A stretch of DNA of 64,000 bases from Streptomyces sp. ISL-11 (lineage in GTDB: Bacteria; Actinomycetota; Actinomycetes; Streptomycetales; Streptomycetaceae), in the NCBI RefSeq assembly GCF_018614525.1, contig NZ_JAGGOL010000029.1, forward strand, positions 62,001 to 126,000. The letters run 5' to 3'. Under the pieces are notes generated by a model. That model did no database searches and had not been told where the DNA came from. It saw only the letters and a list, made by a program, of their open reading frames with translations. Shown here piece after piece: positions 52,513 to 61,633 of this stretch (its first letter is position 1; each line of letters opens with the position of its first letter). Position numbers and translations under genes: made by a program.

Positions 52513-53532
52513 ATGTCCGCAACGCCCACCACCGGCCGTGAATGGCATCTCGTCGCCCGCCCGCACGGCTGGCCGAAGCCCGAGGACTTCGCCCTGCGCG
52601 AGACGGAGATCTCTGAGCCCGGCGAGGGCCAGATCCTGGTGCGCAATATCCACCTCTCGGTCGACCCGTACATGCGCGGCCGGATGAACGACGCCAAGTC
52701 CTACCTGCCCCCGTACGAGCTCGACCAGCCCATGCTGGGCGGCGCGGTCGGCGAGGTCGTCTCCTCCCGCTCCGACGCGTTCCGGCCCGGCGACCACGTC
52801 CTGCACGGCCTCGGCTGGCGCGAGTACGCGCTGCTCGACGCCAAGGGCGCCGTCAAGGTCGACGAGAACGTCGCCCCGCTGTCGACCTACCTCGGCGTGC
52901 TCGGCATGCCGGGCCTGACCGCCTACGCCGGTCTGCTGGAGGTCGCCTCCTTCAAGGAGGGCGACGCCGTCTTCGTCTCCGGCGCCGCCGGTGCCGTCGG
53001 CAGCGAGGTCGGCCAGATCGCCAAGCTCAAGGGCGCCTCGCGCGTCATCGGCAGCGCGGGCTCGGACGAAAAGGTCAGGCTCCTGGTGGAGGAGTACGGC
53101 TTCGACGCCGCCTTCAACTACAAGAACGGCCCGGTCACCGAGCAGCTCCGCGAGGCCGCCCCCGACGGCATCGACGTCTACTTCGACAACGTCGGCGGCG
53201 ACCACCTCGAAGCCGCCATCGACTCCCTCAAGCTGCACGGCCGGGTCACCGTCTGCGGCATGATCGCGCAGTACAACGCGACCGAGCCGACCCCCGCCCC
53301 GCGCAACCTCACCTCCGTCATCGGCAAGCGGCTGCGCATCCAGGGCATGCTCGTCGCCGACCACCGCCACCTTCAGCAGCAGTTCGTGGGCGAGGTCGGG
53401 GCCTGGGTGCGGTCCGGAGAGCTGAAGTACCGCGAGACCGTCGTCAAGGGCATCGACCACGCGGTCGACGCGTTCCTCGGCCTGCTCCGCGGCGAGAACA
53501 CCGGCAAGATGATCGTCTCCCTCGGCGACTGA
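52513..53532 (+). CDS. NADP-dependent MDR oxidoreductase (alkenal reductase/CurA-like)
   Basis: 339 residues, medium-chain dehydrogenase/reductase without zinc ligands. Signs: VDPYMRGRMND, GLTAYAGLLEVASFKEGDAV, the dinucleotide motif SGAAGAVGSEVGQIAKL and DVYFDNVGG. Enzymes of this group reduce activated C=C bonds of enals and enones. GGAGG is 10 nt before the ATG. The stop codon lies in a GACTGAC-rich tandem repeat, and a 15-bp hairpin follows. Confidence 0.93.
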   Translation: MSATPTTGREWHLVARPHGWPKPEDFALRETEISEPGEGQILVRNIHLSVDPYMRGRMNDAKSYLPPYELDQPMLGGAVGEVVSSRSDAFRPGDHVLHGLGWREYALLDAKGAVKVDENVAPLSTYLGVLGMPGLTAYAGLLEVASFKEGDAVFVSGAAGAVGSEVGQIAKLKGASRVIGSAGSDEKVRLLVEEYGFDAAFNYKNGPVTEQLREAAPDGIDVYFDNVGGDHLEAAIDSLKLHGRVTVCGMIAQYNATEPTPAPRNLTSVIGKRLRIQGMLVADHRHLQQQFVGEVGAWVRSGELKYRETVVKGIDHAVDAFLGLLRGENTGKMIVSLGD

Positions 53533-53562
53533 CGACTGGTGACTGACGACTGACGGCCTCCC

Positions 53563-53594
53563 GACCGGCGCCCGGGGCACCCCGGGCGCCGGTC
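53563..53594 (+). terminator. 15-bp hairpin after the oxidoreductase gene
   Basis: Arms 53563-53577 (GACCGGCGCCCGGGG) and 53580-53594 (CCCCGGGCGCCGGTC) pair perfectly. No T-tract, so a stem-only terminator of the Streptomyces kind. A tandem GACTGACGACTG pair (53527-53552) precedes it. Confidence 0.65.
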
Positions 53595-53647
53595 GCCGCC
53601 GCCCCCTGCGCCGCCACACCCTCCCGACACCACTCCAAGGAACCCGC

Positions 53648-54076
<429 letters not shown>

Positions 54077-54151
54077 CGGCAGTCCCCCACAGGGGTTCGC
54101 GGGGCGGCGTCGGGCGACGCCGCCCCGCGACACGCCCGGGCGGCCCGACGC

Positions 54152-54157
54152 TACTCT
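54152..54157 (+). promoter_or_regulatory. -10 box TACTCT of a leaderless gene
   Basis: TACTCT ends 7 nt before the ATG at 54165 and no ribosome site intervenes. Confidence 0.4.
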
Positions 54158-54164
54158 TCACGCC

Positions 54165-54947
54165 ATGCGAGATCTGATGGCGGGCATGACCTACCTGGCC
54201 AAAGGCCAGCGATGGGTGGGGCGCAACCGGCGGCAATGGGGCTTCGGACTGCTCCCCGGGCTGCTCACGTTCGCCGGGTACGCGGCCGCCTTCGTCGTCC
54301 TGTTCTTCCGGGCCGACAACGTCATCGACTGGGCCACCCCCTTCGCCGACGACTGGGCCTCGCCCTGGCTCGGCATCTTCCGTGGCGCGCTGACCGCCCT
54401 GCTCTTCGGCGGCGGCCTGCTGCTCGCGCTCATCTCCTTCACCGCCGTGACCCTGCTGGTCGGCCAGCCCTTCTACGAGGAGCTGTCCGAGCGGGTCGAC
54501 CGCGCCGAGGGCGGCACGGTCCCCGAGTCCGGGCTGCCGCTCTGGCGCGAGCTGTGGATCTCCGCCCGGGAGAGCCTCGCGGTGCTGTGCCGCGTGGCGC
54601 TGTGGGGCGTCCTCCTCTTCGCCCTCGGTTTCGTGCCCGTCGTCGGGCAGACCGTCATCCCGGCGATCGGCTTCTGCATCTCCGGCTTCTTCCTCACCGA
54701 GGAACTCACCGCCGTCGCCCTCCAGCGCCGCGGCGTCCCGCTGCGCGAGCGGCTGCGGATGCTGCGCTCCCGCAAGCTGCTCGCCCTGGGCTTCGGGGTG
54801 CCGCTGACCCTGCTCTTCCTGGTGCCGCTCGTCGCGGTGTTCGTCATGCCGGGTGCCGTCGCGGGCGCGACGCTGCTCGTACGGGACCTGACGGGCGAGG
54901 CGGCACCGGAGCCGGTGGAGGACGCCGGGGCCTTCGACAGGTCGTAA
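54165..54947 (+). CDS. EI24-domain membrane protein
   Basis: 260 residues, four to six membrane segments. EI24/CysZ features: GLLPGLLTFAGYAAAFVVLF, LLLALISFTAVTLLVGQPFY, FALGFVPVVGQTVIPAIGF and the FLTEELTAVALQRRGV stretch. CysZ imports sulfate in gamma-proteobacteria, but actinobacterial EI24 proteins have no assigned substrate. Possibly leaderless (see the -10 box upstream). Confidence 0.87.
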   Translation: MRDLMAGMTYLAKGQRWVGRNRRQWGFGLLPGLLTFAGYAAAFVVLFFRADNVIDWATPFADDWASPWLGIFRGALTALLFGGGLLLALISFTAVTLLVGQPFYEELSERVDRAEGGTVPESGLPLWRELWISARESLAVLCRVALWGVLLFALGFVPVVGQTVIPAIGFCISGFFLTEELTAVALQRRGVPLRERLRMLRSRKLLALGFGVPLTLLFLVPLVAVFVMPGAVAGATLLVRDLTGEAAPEPVEDAGAFDRS

Positions 54948-54973
54948 GGGACTCACCGGGCGGTCTGGTCCGG

Positions 54974-55519
54974 TCACCTCTTCCGGTAGGCGAGGCGCAG
55001 ATTCTGCGGCCCGCGATGGGCCCGCAGGAGGACGAACCCGCCGTCCCGGCTCCCGAGGGCGCGCAGGGACGTGAGGCCGCGGCGCCGCATCAAGGGGCGC
55101 CACAGGAACAGCGCGAGCTGCCCTCCCGGGCGCAGTACGCGCCCGGCCTCCGCCAGAGCCGCGTGCGGGTCGGGCATCTCCTCCAGGCTGTAGCTGTACA
55201 ACAAGGCGTCGAGGCTCGCGGACGCGAAGGGCAGGGCGCAGCCGTCGCCTGCGATGTGGGCGGTCGCCGCGCCCGGTCCCGTTCCGCGCCGGGCACGGGG
55301 GTCGTGGGCGGCGGGATCCACGGCCACGAGGAGGCTGCCGGGCCCCAGGCGGGCGGCCAGGGCGGTGGTGTAGTAGCCGCCGCCGCTGCCGATCTCGGCG
55401 CAGCGCATGCCGGCCACAGGGGTGATCCAGCGGACGTCGCGGGAGGGGCTGTCGCCCAGGGCGGCCCTGATGAGGCGGTGGCTGATGAAGGCGTAGCAGC
55501 CGACGGGGGTTCTGGGCAT
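54974..55519 (-). CDS. Class I SAM-dependent methyltransferase
   Basis: 181 residues. SAM-binding strand MRCAEIGSGGGYYTTALAAR, VAVDPAAHDPRA, LDALLYSYSLEEMPD and VLRPGGQLALFLWRPL. ATG at 55519 has GGGAGG 8 nt upstream; the frame open to 55852 is not supported. It converges with the EI24 gene. Substrate unknown. Confidence 0.87.
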   Translation of the reverse strand: MPRTPVGCYAFISHRLIRAALGDSPSRDVRWITPVAGMRCAEIGSGGGYYTTALAARLGPGSLLVAVDPAAHDPRARRGTGPGAATAHIAGDGCALPFASASLDALLYSYSLEEMPDPHAALAEAGRVLRPGGQLALFLWRPLMRRRGLTSLRALGSRDGGFVLLRAHRGPQNLRLAYRKR

Positions 55520-55611
55520 GAGGGATCCCTCCCCCGTGCCACCCCCTGGTGTAACGGTGAAGGGGCGGATGGGCGGACCTGCCGACCCGGACCCGCCCCC
55601 CCCGACGCCCG

Positions 55612-56337
55612 TCAGCCCAGGACGTTCGCCGTCACCAGCCCGGCCTCCGTGTCCGGGCCCTCCGCGAGCATCGTGCCGTCCGGGGCCCAGACCGCGCTCA
55701 GCCCACAGGCGTCGTACGGGCCGGCCGGGCCGCAGTGGTTGGCGAGCAGCACGTGGACGCCGTTTTCCTTGGCCAGCGCGGGGAAGATCTCCATCCGTTC
55801 CCGCGCGCCGCCGCCCCGCCCGTACAGCGAGCTCGCCAGCAGCACCGCGCACCCGTCGGCGGCGGCCCGCGCCGTCAGGTCGGGGAAGTGGGCGTCGAAG
55901 CAGATGGCGAGCCCGAAGCGGACGCCGCCGAGCGTGAACCGGCCGTCGGCCGTGCCCGCAACGAAGCCGGCCGCCAGCTCGGTCTCCGTCACGTGCCGCT
56001 TGTCGTAGCGCGTGAGCAGGACGCCGTCCGGCCCGTAGACGTACGAGCTGATCGTCGGTCCCGCCTCCGTGCGCCCCGCGCAGTTGACCACCGCCGCGAC
56101 GCCCGCCGTCCGGCAGGCGTCGCGGACCGGGGCCAGGCGGGGGTCGTCCGGCTCGGTGGTCAGACCGTTCCGGCCGTCCGCGACGGCGTCGAGCTCGTAG
56201 CCGGGGAGGGCGAGCTCGGGGAAGACGACGAGGGAGACGCCCCGCCCGCCGGCCTCGGTGACGAGCCCGGCCATCCGGGCCGCGTTGGCCCCGATGTCGC
56301 GGGGCCGGGCGGTGAACTGCGCTGCTGCGATGATCAT
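55612..56337 (-). CDS. Carbon-nitrogen hydrolase (nitrilase superfamily)
   Basis: 241 residues, complete triad: Glu in VVFPELALPGYEL, Lys in YDKRHVTETE and Cys in LAICFDAHFPD. It hydrolyses an amide, nitrile or carbamoyl group. The order and length fit the amidase-like branch rather than true nitrilases. It follows the pyroglutamyl-peptidase-like gene on the same strand by 7 nt and is likely co-transcribed. Confidence 0.93.
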   Translation of the reverse strand: MIIAAAQFTARPRDIGANAARMAGLVTEAGGRGVSLVVFPELALPGYELDAVADGRNGLTTEPDDPRLAPVRDACRTAGVAAVVNCAGRTEAGPTISSYVYGPDGVLLTRYDKRHVTETELAAGFVAGTADGRFTLGGVRFGLAICFDAHFPDLTARAAADGCAVLLASSLYGRGGGARERMEIFPALAKENGVHVLLANHCGPAGPYDACGLSAVWAPDGTMLAEGPDTEAGLVTANVLG

Positions 56338-56344
56338 GCGGTCA

Positions 56345-57658
56345 TCATGACCGCTGTCCGGCGCCCACGGCCACCGTGATCACCGACCGCACCTGCGCGG
56401 TGATCGCGAGCCGGTTCGCCACGAACTCCGGGTCGCTGACCTGCCCCGTCGCCGGATCGGCGTTGCCGTCGCCGAACGCCAGCACCGGCGTGTGCAGATG
56501 GCCGCCGGGCACCGGCGCGCGCACCGCGTCCCGCAGGAGGGTGGCGCGGTAGGCGATCTCGTTGGAGAGGTAGTCGCCCCCGCCGCCCTCCCGCGCGGTC
56601 GAGCCCGGGGTCGGCCCGTCCGGCCGGTCGACGGGCTCCGTGGCCCCCGCCGGGATCTCGGTGACGGCGGTGTTGTCGTGGACGGTGTACGGGCCGGTCC
56701 GCGCGGCGACGATCGCGGCGTACGGGAGGGTGGTGGACGTCCACTGCGGCTGCGGGTGGACGGTCGGCACGCCGGGCGGCACGGGCACGGTCTCCGTGCG
56801 GGAGACGCGCGCGTTGTCCGGATAGCCGCCGCGCCAGGCGCCGTTGGTGCGCTCGACGTCGAAACGGCCGGGGCGGCCCTGGCTGATGGTCGTGAACAGG
56901 TCCACGCGGCGCGGCCCGGGCCGCAGGTGCGGCAGCAGGGTCCGCTCGACGGTCCCCTGCGCGAAGTCCTCCCAGCGCACGGGGAACACGGCGGCCTCGA
57001 CGCGCGCGGGCCCGGCGGGCGTCTGGACGGTCGTCCCGTCGAGCGCGAGCGCGGCCGCGCCGGAGGGGTTCGACCGGCGGGCGTCGGCGTCGAGCTGGAA
57101 CGGGTCGAAGCCGGTGATCAGTACCCGCTTCACCCGCTGCCCGGCGGGCAGCTCGATGGAATCCTGGCCCCGGGAGGAGCGCTCGACCGCCGCGATCAGG
57201 GCGGACCGCTGCTTTTCGGACAACTCGAAGCCCGGTTTCCACTCGCGCACGGCGCGCGTCATGCCCAGCCGCGCCCAGTACAGCGGCCGGTCGTCGTCCC
57301 GGCTCAGGTCCCCGCCGTCCGGCCCCCGGCCCTGCGCCCGGTCCACCGCCCGCCGCCACAGCCGCCGCCCCTCGGCGACGGCCAGCCGCTCGGCCTGCGG
57401 AGCGGTGCGCGTACGGTCCAGGGCACGCGCGAAGCCGGGGGCGACCTCGTCGAAACCGCTGCGCCGGAGGATCTCGCCGGGTACGGGCCCGGAGAGGCGC
57501 TGCTCCTCGACGGTGGGCCCATCCGTTGTGGCCGGGGCGGGGGCGCCGGCCCAGGCGGGAGCGGGGAACAGGGCGGCGCACGCGACGAGCGACGCGCCCA
57601 GCGATATCCAGAATCTTTCCGCAGGTCTCATGAGTCTCATGAGCCAGAAGGAAACCAC
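56345..57658 (-). CDS. Secreted pyroglutamyl-peptidase-like protein with Cys-to-Ser active site
   Basis: 437 residues from the longest start (GTG 57658; ATG 57640 and 57631 also possible). Signal peptide up to FPAPAWA. The C-terminal half is the peptidase C15 fold: KRVLITGFDPFQLD, the Glu region VFPVRWEDF and GGHLHTPVLAFGDGN with the His. Where family members have GTYVCN, here GGDYLSNEIAY stands, so the catalytic Cys is Ser365. An extra N-terminal domain of about 170 residues is unusual. It may be a serine variant or a binding protein. Confidence 0.8.
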   Translation of the reverse strand: MVSFWLMRLMRPAERFWISLGASLVACAALFPAPAWAGAPAPATTDGPTVEEQRLSGPVPGEILRRSGFDEVAPGFARALDRTRTAPQAERLAVAEGRRLWRRAVDRAQGRGPDGGDLSRDDDRPLYWARLGMTRAVREWKPGFELSEKQRSALIAAVERSSRGQDSIELPAGQRVKRVLITGFDPFQLDADARRSNPSGAAALALDGTTVQTPAGPARVEAAVFPVRWEDFAQGTVERTLLPHLRPGPRRVDLFTTISQGRPGRFDVERTNGAWRGGYPDNARVSRTETVPVPPGVPTVHPQPQWTSTTLPYAAIVAARTGPYTVHDNTAVTEIPAGATEPVDRPDGPTPGSTAREGGGGDYLSNEIAYRATLLRDAVRAPVPGGHLHTPVLAFGDGNADPATGQVSDPEFVANRLAITAQVRSVITVAVGAGQRS

Positions 57659-57739
57659 TGTGTGACCATGGGACGGTAGAGGGCAGGGAGGGTGACCAAC
57701 TTCCTTCGCCGACCGATGCTTTCAGGCCACACTTGGCGC

Positions 57740-58498
57740 ATGCGAATAGCCGAGTACGTCGCCGCCCCGCTGTTCGATCCGGGGAGTGGCCAAGGAGCCC
57801 GTCAGTTCGCCGAGTTGGCCATAGCGTTGCTGCTGTCCTCGCTCGTCGGACTGGAACGCGAGTTGCAGCAGAAGAGCGCCGGATTGCGTACGCACACCCT
57901 GGTGGGGGTGGGCAGCGCGCTGTTCATGGAGGTCTCCATCCACGGCTTCAACGCCGTGGCGGGCCTGACCGCCGCACAGCAGGACCCCTCCCGGGTGGCC
58001 GCGCAGATCGTCTCCGGCATCGGATTCATCGGCGGCGGCCTCATCTTCGTCCGCCGCGACGCGGTGCGCGGCCTGACCACCGCGGCCACGATCTGGCTGA
58101 CCTGCGCGGTCGGCATGGCCTGCGGCGGCGGCCTGCCGCTGCTGGGCGCGGCCGCGACGCTGGTGCACTTCCTGGTCGTCCGGGGCTTCCCCGTGGTGAC
58201 CCGCCGCCTGGCCATGGTGCCCGGCGACCGCGTCGAACTCCGGCTGTCCTACCGGACCCGCAGGGGTCTGCTGGGGCGCGTCCTGGAGCTGTGCACCAAG
58301 CGCGGCTTCCGGGTGACGGACGTCCACATCGAGCCGGACCCGGCCGCGGACACCCGCGAGAAGGGCCGCTGCAAGGAGGCCGGCGTCGTCCTCAGCCTGG
58401 AGGGCAAGGGTTCCGCGTATCCCCTGGTGGAGGAGCTCATGGACTGGGACGGCATCCTGGGCGTCGGGGTGCGGTCGGCGCAGGACAGCACGGAGTAG
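57740..58498 (+). CDS. MgtC/SapB-family membrane protein
   Basis: 252 residues: four to five membrane segments, then a soluble domain. MgtC hallmarks: LLSSLVGLERELQQKSAGLR, HTLVGVGSALFMEVS and VSGIGFIGGGLIFVRRDAVR, GLTTAATIWLTCAVGMACG. MgtC proteins aid growth in low magnesium and influence the F-ATPase. ATG at 57740 is used; a GTG at 57692 would add 16 residues. The 66-nt gap after it holds the remnant of a repeat (CCTCCGGCGGATCTTCGGCT). Confidence 0.9.
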   Translation: MRIAEYVAAPLFDPGSGQGARQFAELAIALLLSSLVGLERELQQKSAGLRTHTLVGVGSALFMEVSIHGFNAVAGLTAAQQDPSRVAAQIVSGIGFIGGGLIFVRRDAVRGLTTAATIWLTCAVGMACGGGLPLLGAAATLVHFLVVRGFPVVTRRLAMVPGDRVELRLSYRTRRGLLGRVLELCTKRGFRVTDVHIEPDPAADTREKGRCKEAGVVLSLEGKGSAYPLVEELMDWDGILGVGVRSAQDSTE

Positions 58499-58540
58499 GA
58501 ACGCCCCACGGCCCATGAAGGGAGCCGGTCCGCGCGTGGC

Positions 58541-58595
58541 CCTCCGGCGGATCTTCGGCTGGGCTCAGCCGCTTTCGAGCCCGTCCGGGCAGGGG
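58541..58595. repeat. Truncated composite repeat C8
   Basis: TCCGGCGGATCTTCGGCTG, GGCTCAGCC and AGCCCGTCCGGGCAGGGGGC match the end, the centre and the core of the C2-C7 family, in a stretch that overlaps the end of the MFS gene. It is a short fragment. Confidence 0.5.
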
Positions 58596-60031
58596 GCATG
58601 GACCCGCCGGGTGAGGGCGAGGGCCGCCGTCGCGGTGGTGAGAGCGAGGACGGCCAGGGACGCGTGAATCCCGGCCGTCAGGTGCTGCTCGGCGATCGGC
58701 CAGGAGGCGTGCCCCGCGCCGCGTGCCGTACCGGGCGGGCCGGGTGGTGTCCCGCGGACGAAGGGGAGACGGTCCGCGGCGAGGAGCACAGCTCCCGCGA
58801 CGACGGGCCCCGACGCGCCGCCCAGCATGGCGAAGGTGGTGGCCGTCGCCGTGGCGCCCGCCGTGCGGTGCCGGGCGGTGACCGTGGCCATGGCCGCCCC
58901 GTTGGCCAGGCCCAGACCGCAGCCGACCAGCACGTAGGCGCCGCACAGCAGCCAGAGGGGTGTGGGCCGGCCGAAGCCGCTCGTAGCGGTGAGCAGGCCG
59001 GCCGCGACGCACAGCAGGCCGGCCCTGAGCAGCCGCCGCCCGTGGCCACGGGCGGTACCGGCGGCGGCCAGGCGGCCCGTGAGAACGGCGGGGAGCGTGG
59101 CGGGCAGCGTGAGCAGCGTGGCCCGGAACGGGCCGAGCGCGTGCGCGTGGGCGAGGTAGAAGTACGTGAGGAAGGTGAAGGCGGAGTTCGCGGTGAACAG
59201 CGTGAGCAGCCCCCAGAGGGCGCGGTGCGCGGGGGAGTGGCGCAGGAGTCGCGCGTCGAGCGCGGCATGCGGGTGGCGCCGGGTCCGCCGTACGAGGAGG
59301 AGCAGCAGTACGGCGGCGGCCGGGCCGGAAACCGTCGTCAAGGCCGCCGGTCCCGTGACGGCGATGAGGATCGCGGCGGCGGCTCCTGTGCACAGGGCGA
59401 TTCCCGTGATGTCGAGCGGCGTCCGGGACATGAGGGGCGTACGAGCCACCGGCAGGGCGAGCGCACCGCAGACCGTGACGGCGGCGAGCACCGCGAGGGC
59501 GCCGAAGACACCGCGCCAGCCGAGGGCTGTGGTGAGCGAACCGCCCAGGAGCGGCCCCAGGCAGGACGCGACGGCGGCGGTGGAGACCCACCCGGCGACG
59601 GCTCGCGTCTCGTTCCCGGACGTACGGTGCAGAGCGAGCAGGAGCGTCAGGCTGACGGGAGAGAGGACTGCCCCGCCCGTCCCTTGCAGCAAGCGCGCGC
59701 CGATCAGGCCCGGGGCACCGCCCGCGACGGCGGCCCACAGGGTGCCGGCGGTGAAGACGGCCAGTGCGGCCAGCAGGACGCGGCGCGGGCCGATCCGGTC
59801 GGCGAGCCTGCCCGCTCCCAGTTGCAGGGGACCGGCGGACAGTTGATAGCCGGCGGCGAACCACTGGGCCTGCGCCGGACTCAGCCGGAGGTCCTGCGAG
59901 GCGGCCGGTAGGGCCGCCGCCGGGGCGGCGATGGCCAGGGCTCCGCACAACAGCGCCAGGTGGCAGGCGAGCAGGGCCGCTCGCGGGGGCAGGGCGGTGG
60001 CGCGCGTCAGCGGTCCGGCATCCGGGATCAG
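58565..60031 (-). CDS. MFS exporter (DHA2-like) with non-canonical start
   Basis: About 488 residues, 14 membrane segments. Motifs: LSPAQAQWFAAGYQLSAGPL, GRLADRIGPRRVLL (motif A), LQGTGGAVLSPVSL and GPLLGGSLTTALGW (motif C). Between the upstream gene's stop and TM1 no ATG, GTG or TTG lies in frame. A CTG at 60031-60029, which overlaps that stop as CTGA, is the likely start. It is coupled to the FAD monooxygenase gene and probably exports its product. Confidence 0.82.
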   Translation of the reverse strand: MIPDAGPLTRATALPPRAALLACHLALLCGALAIAAPAAALPAASQDLRLSPAQAQWFAAGYQLSAGPLQLGAGRLADRIGPRRVLLAALAVFTAGTLWAAVAGGAPGLIGARLLQGTGGAVLSPVSLTLLLALHRTSGNETRAVAGWVSTAAVASCLGPLLGGSLTTALGWRGVFGALAVLAAVTVCGALALPVARTPLMSRTPLDITGIALCTGAAAAILIAVTGPAALTTVSGPAAAVLLLLLVRRTRRHPHAALDARLLRHSPAHRALWGLLTLFTANSAFTFLTYFYLAHAHALGPFRATLLTLPATLPAVLTGRLAAAGTARGHGRRLLRAGLLCVAAGLLTATSGFGRPTPLWLLCGAYVLVGCGLGLANGAAMATVTARHRTAGATATATTFAMLGGASGPVVAGAVLLAADRLPFVRGTPPGPPGTARGAGHASWPIAEQHLTAGIHASLAVLALTTATAALALTRRVHAPCPDGLESG

Positions 60032-61470
60032 AGGGCGTATCCGTCGGGACGGACGACGCAGGCTCGGCGGCAGGCGTCGGAGCGGACGGTCACCAGCGGG
60101 TGGGGCAGGCTCTGGGCGCGGGGGTCGGAGGTGCCGTGGGCGGGGGTGAGATGGACGTGATGGCCGGCCCGCAGCGCTTCGAAGAGGCGGGCCGGGGAGC
60201 CGTGGTCGGGCGCGGCGAGCAGGGGAACGTCGGGTACGCGCCGCCCGCCCCGGAACCGTCCGTCCGTCTGCCCGGCGCTCGGTGACAGGCCCGCCAGGGT
60301 CGCGGCGAGACGGCTCCGCACGGCGGGCGACCGGGCCGCGCGGAGGACGACGGCACGCAGGGCGTGGGCCCACACGGCCGGTGCCGCGTTGAGGTGCAGG
60401 AGGGCGCCCGTCAGCCGGAGTACGGACGTGGCGGTGTGCCGTCGCTCGTGAGCGTAGGCGTCCAGCAAGAGGTCGCGGCGGGGGTCGGCGGCGGCTGCCG
60501 CGAGCCGCCAGCCGAGGCTCATGGCGTCGGCGATCCCGGTGTTGAGCCCCTGGCCGCCGGTGGGCGGGTGGACATGGGCGGCGTCGCCGGCCAGGACGAC
60601 GCGACGGTGGCGGTACCGGCTCGCGTGCAGCCGCTCGCACCGGTAGCGGCTGATCTGCCGGACGTCGCGCAGGGCGAGGTCGCGCCCCGCGATGCGACGG
60701 AGCAGCGCCGCCGCGTCGGCGACGTCGGCGCCCCGTGCGCGGCCCGCCCCGCACGGGCGGTAGTCGTAGAGGATGGCGCGCCAGAGCCCGTCGCCGAACG
60801 GCAGCAGAAGGGCCATGCCGTCGCGCCCGCAACGGCTCCACGGCTGCTGGGGTTCGAGGTCCAGCCGTGCGTCGACGGAGGTGACGTCGTACGGGTACAC
60901 GAAACGGGTGGTGGGTACGGCGGTGAGGCGGCGGACGGTGCTACGGGCGCCGTCGCATCCGGCGGCGTAGGAGGCGCGCAGGCAGCGGACCCGCCCGGCG
61001 TGACGCACCGTCAGTACGACGCCGTCGGCCCCCTGGCGCAGACCCGTGACGTCCGCGTCCCGGATGACGAGGGCCCCGCTCTTGCGCGCGTACGCCTCCA
61101 GCAGGGATTCCGTCTCGCACTGCGGCAGTGCGAGGGCGTACGGGAAAGGGCTGTCCAGTGGGCCGAAGGGTGCCGTGGCGAGCGGGGTGCCCAAGGGATA
61201 ATGCCGATAGCGGTGTCCGGCGGCGACGAAGGGCTCGGCGATGCCGCGCATGTCGAAGTATTCCAGCGTCCGGGAATGCAGGACCAGTGCCCGGGTCGCC
61301 GGAGCTATCCGCGGCTCCCGTTCCAGAACGGCGCAACTGATACCGCGTAAAGAAATTTCACAGGCCAACTGCAATCCGACGGGGCCGCCTCCGACAATGG
61401 CGATCTGAACAGCGTCCGGGAATTCGGCGTCGGGTGACGGGCGAGAGGGCCGGGGCGGGGAGTCGGGCAT
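60028..61470 (-). CDS. FAD-dependent aromatic monooxygenase (FAD_binding_3 type)
   Basis: 480 residues. FAD-binding GxGxxG: QIAIVGGGPVGLQLACEISL, the DG motif CDGARSTVRRL and GD motif VLAGDAAHVHPPTGGQGLNT. A shortened thioredoxin-like domain ends the protein (DVPLLAAPDHGSPARLFEAL). The pattern is that of class A hydroxylases (RdmE/MhpA, urate hydroxylase HpxO relatives). ATG at 61470 has GGAAGGG 7 nt upstream. It is divergent from the uricase-like gene with a 163-nt gap and first in an operon with the MFS gene. Confidence 0.93.
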   Translation of the reverse strand: MPDSPPRPSRPSPDAEFPDAVQIAIVGGGPVGLQLACEISLRGISCAVLEREPRIAPATRALVLHSRTLEYFDMRGIAEPFVAAGHRYRHYPLGTPLATAPFGPLDSPFPYALALPQCETESLLEAYARKSGALVIRDADVTGLRQGADGVVLTVRHAGRVRCLRASYAAGCDGARSTVRRLTAVPTTRFVYPYDVTSVDARLDLEPQQPWSRCGRDGMALLLPFGDGLWRAILYDYRPCGAGRARGADVADAAALLRRIAGRDLALRDVRQISRYRCERLHASRYRHRRVVLAGDAAHVHPPTGGQGLNTGIADAMSLGWRLAAAAADPRRDLLLDAYAHERRHTATSVLRLTGALLHLNAAPAVWAHALRAVVLRAARSPAVRSRLAATLAGLSPSAGQTDGRFRGGRRVPDVPLLAAPDHGSPARLFEALRAGHHVHLTPAHGTSDPRAQSLPHPLVTVRSDACRRACVVRPDGYAL

Positions 61471-61633
61471 GCGGGAGCCCTTCCGGATACCGGTCGTGCG
61501 GGTGACGCCAGAGTGGCAGCCGAGAACAGCCCTGTCCAGACGCCCGCTCGAACGGGGAATCGGGGCGGAAACACTCTCCCCGCCCACCCCCACCGGTCCG
61601 ACAATCCGACTTTCATGCGGGCTGTTGACCGGC

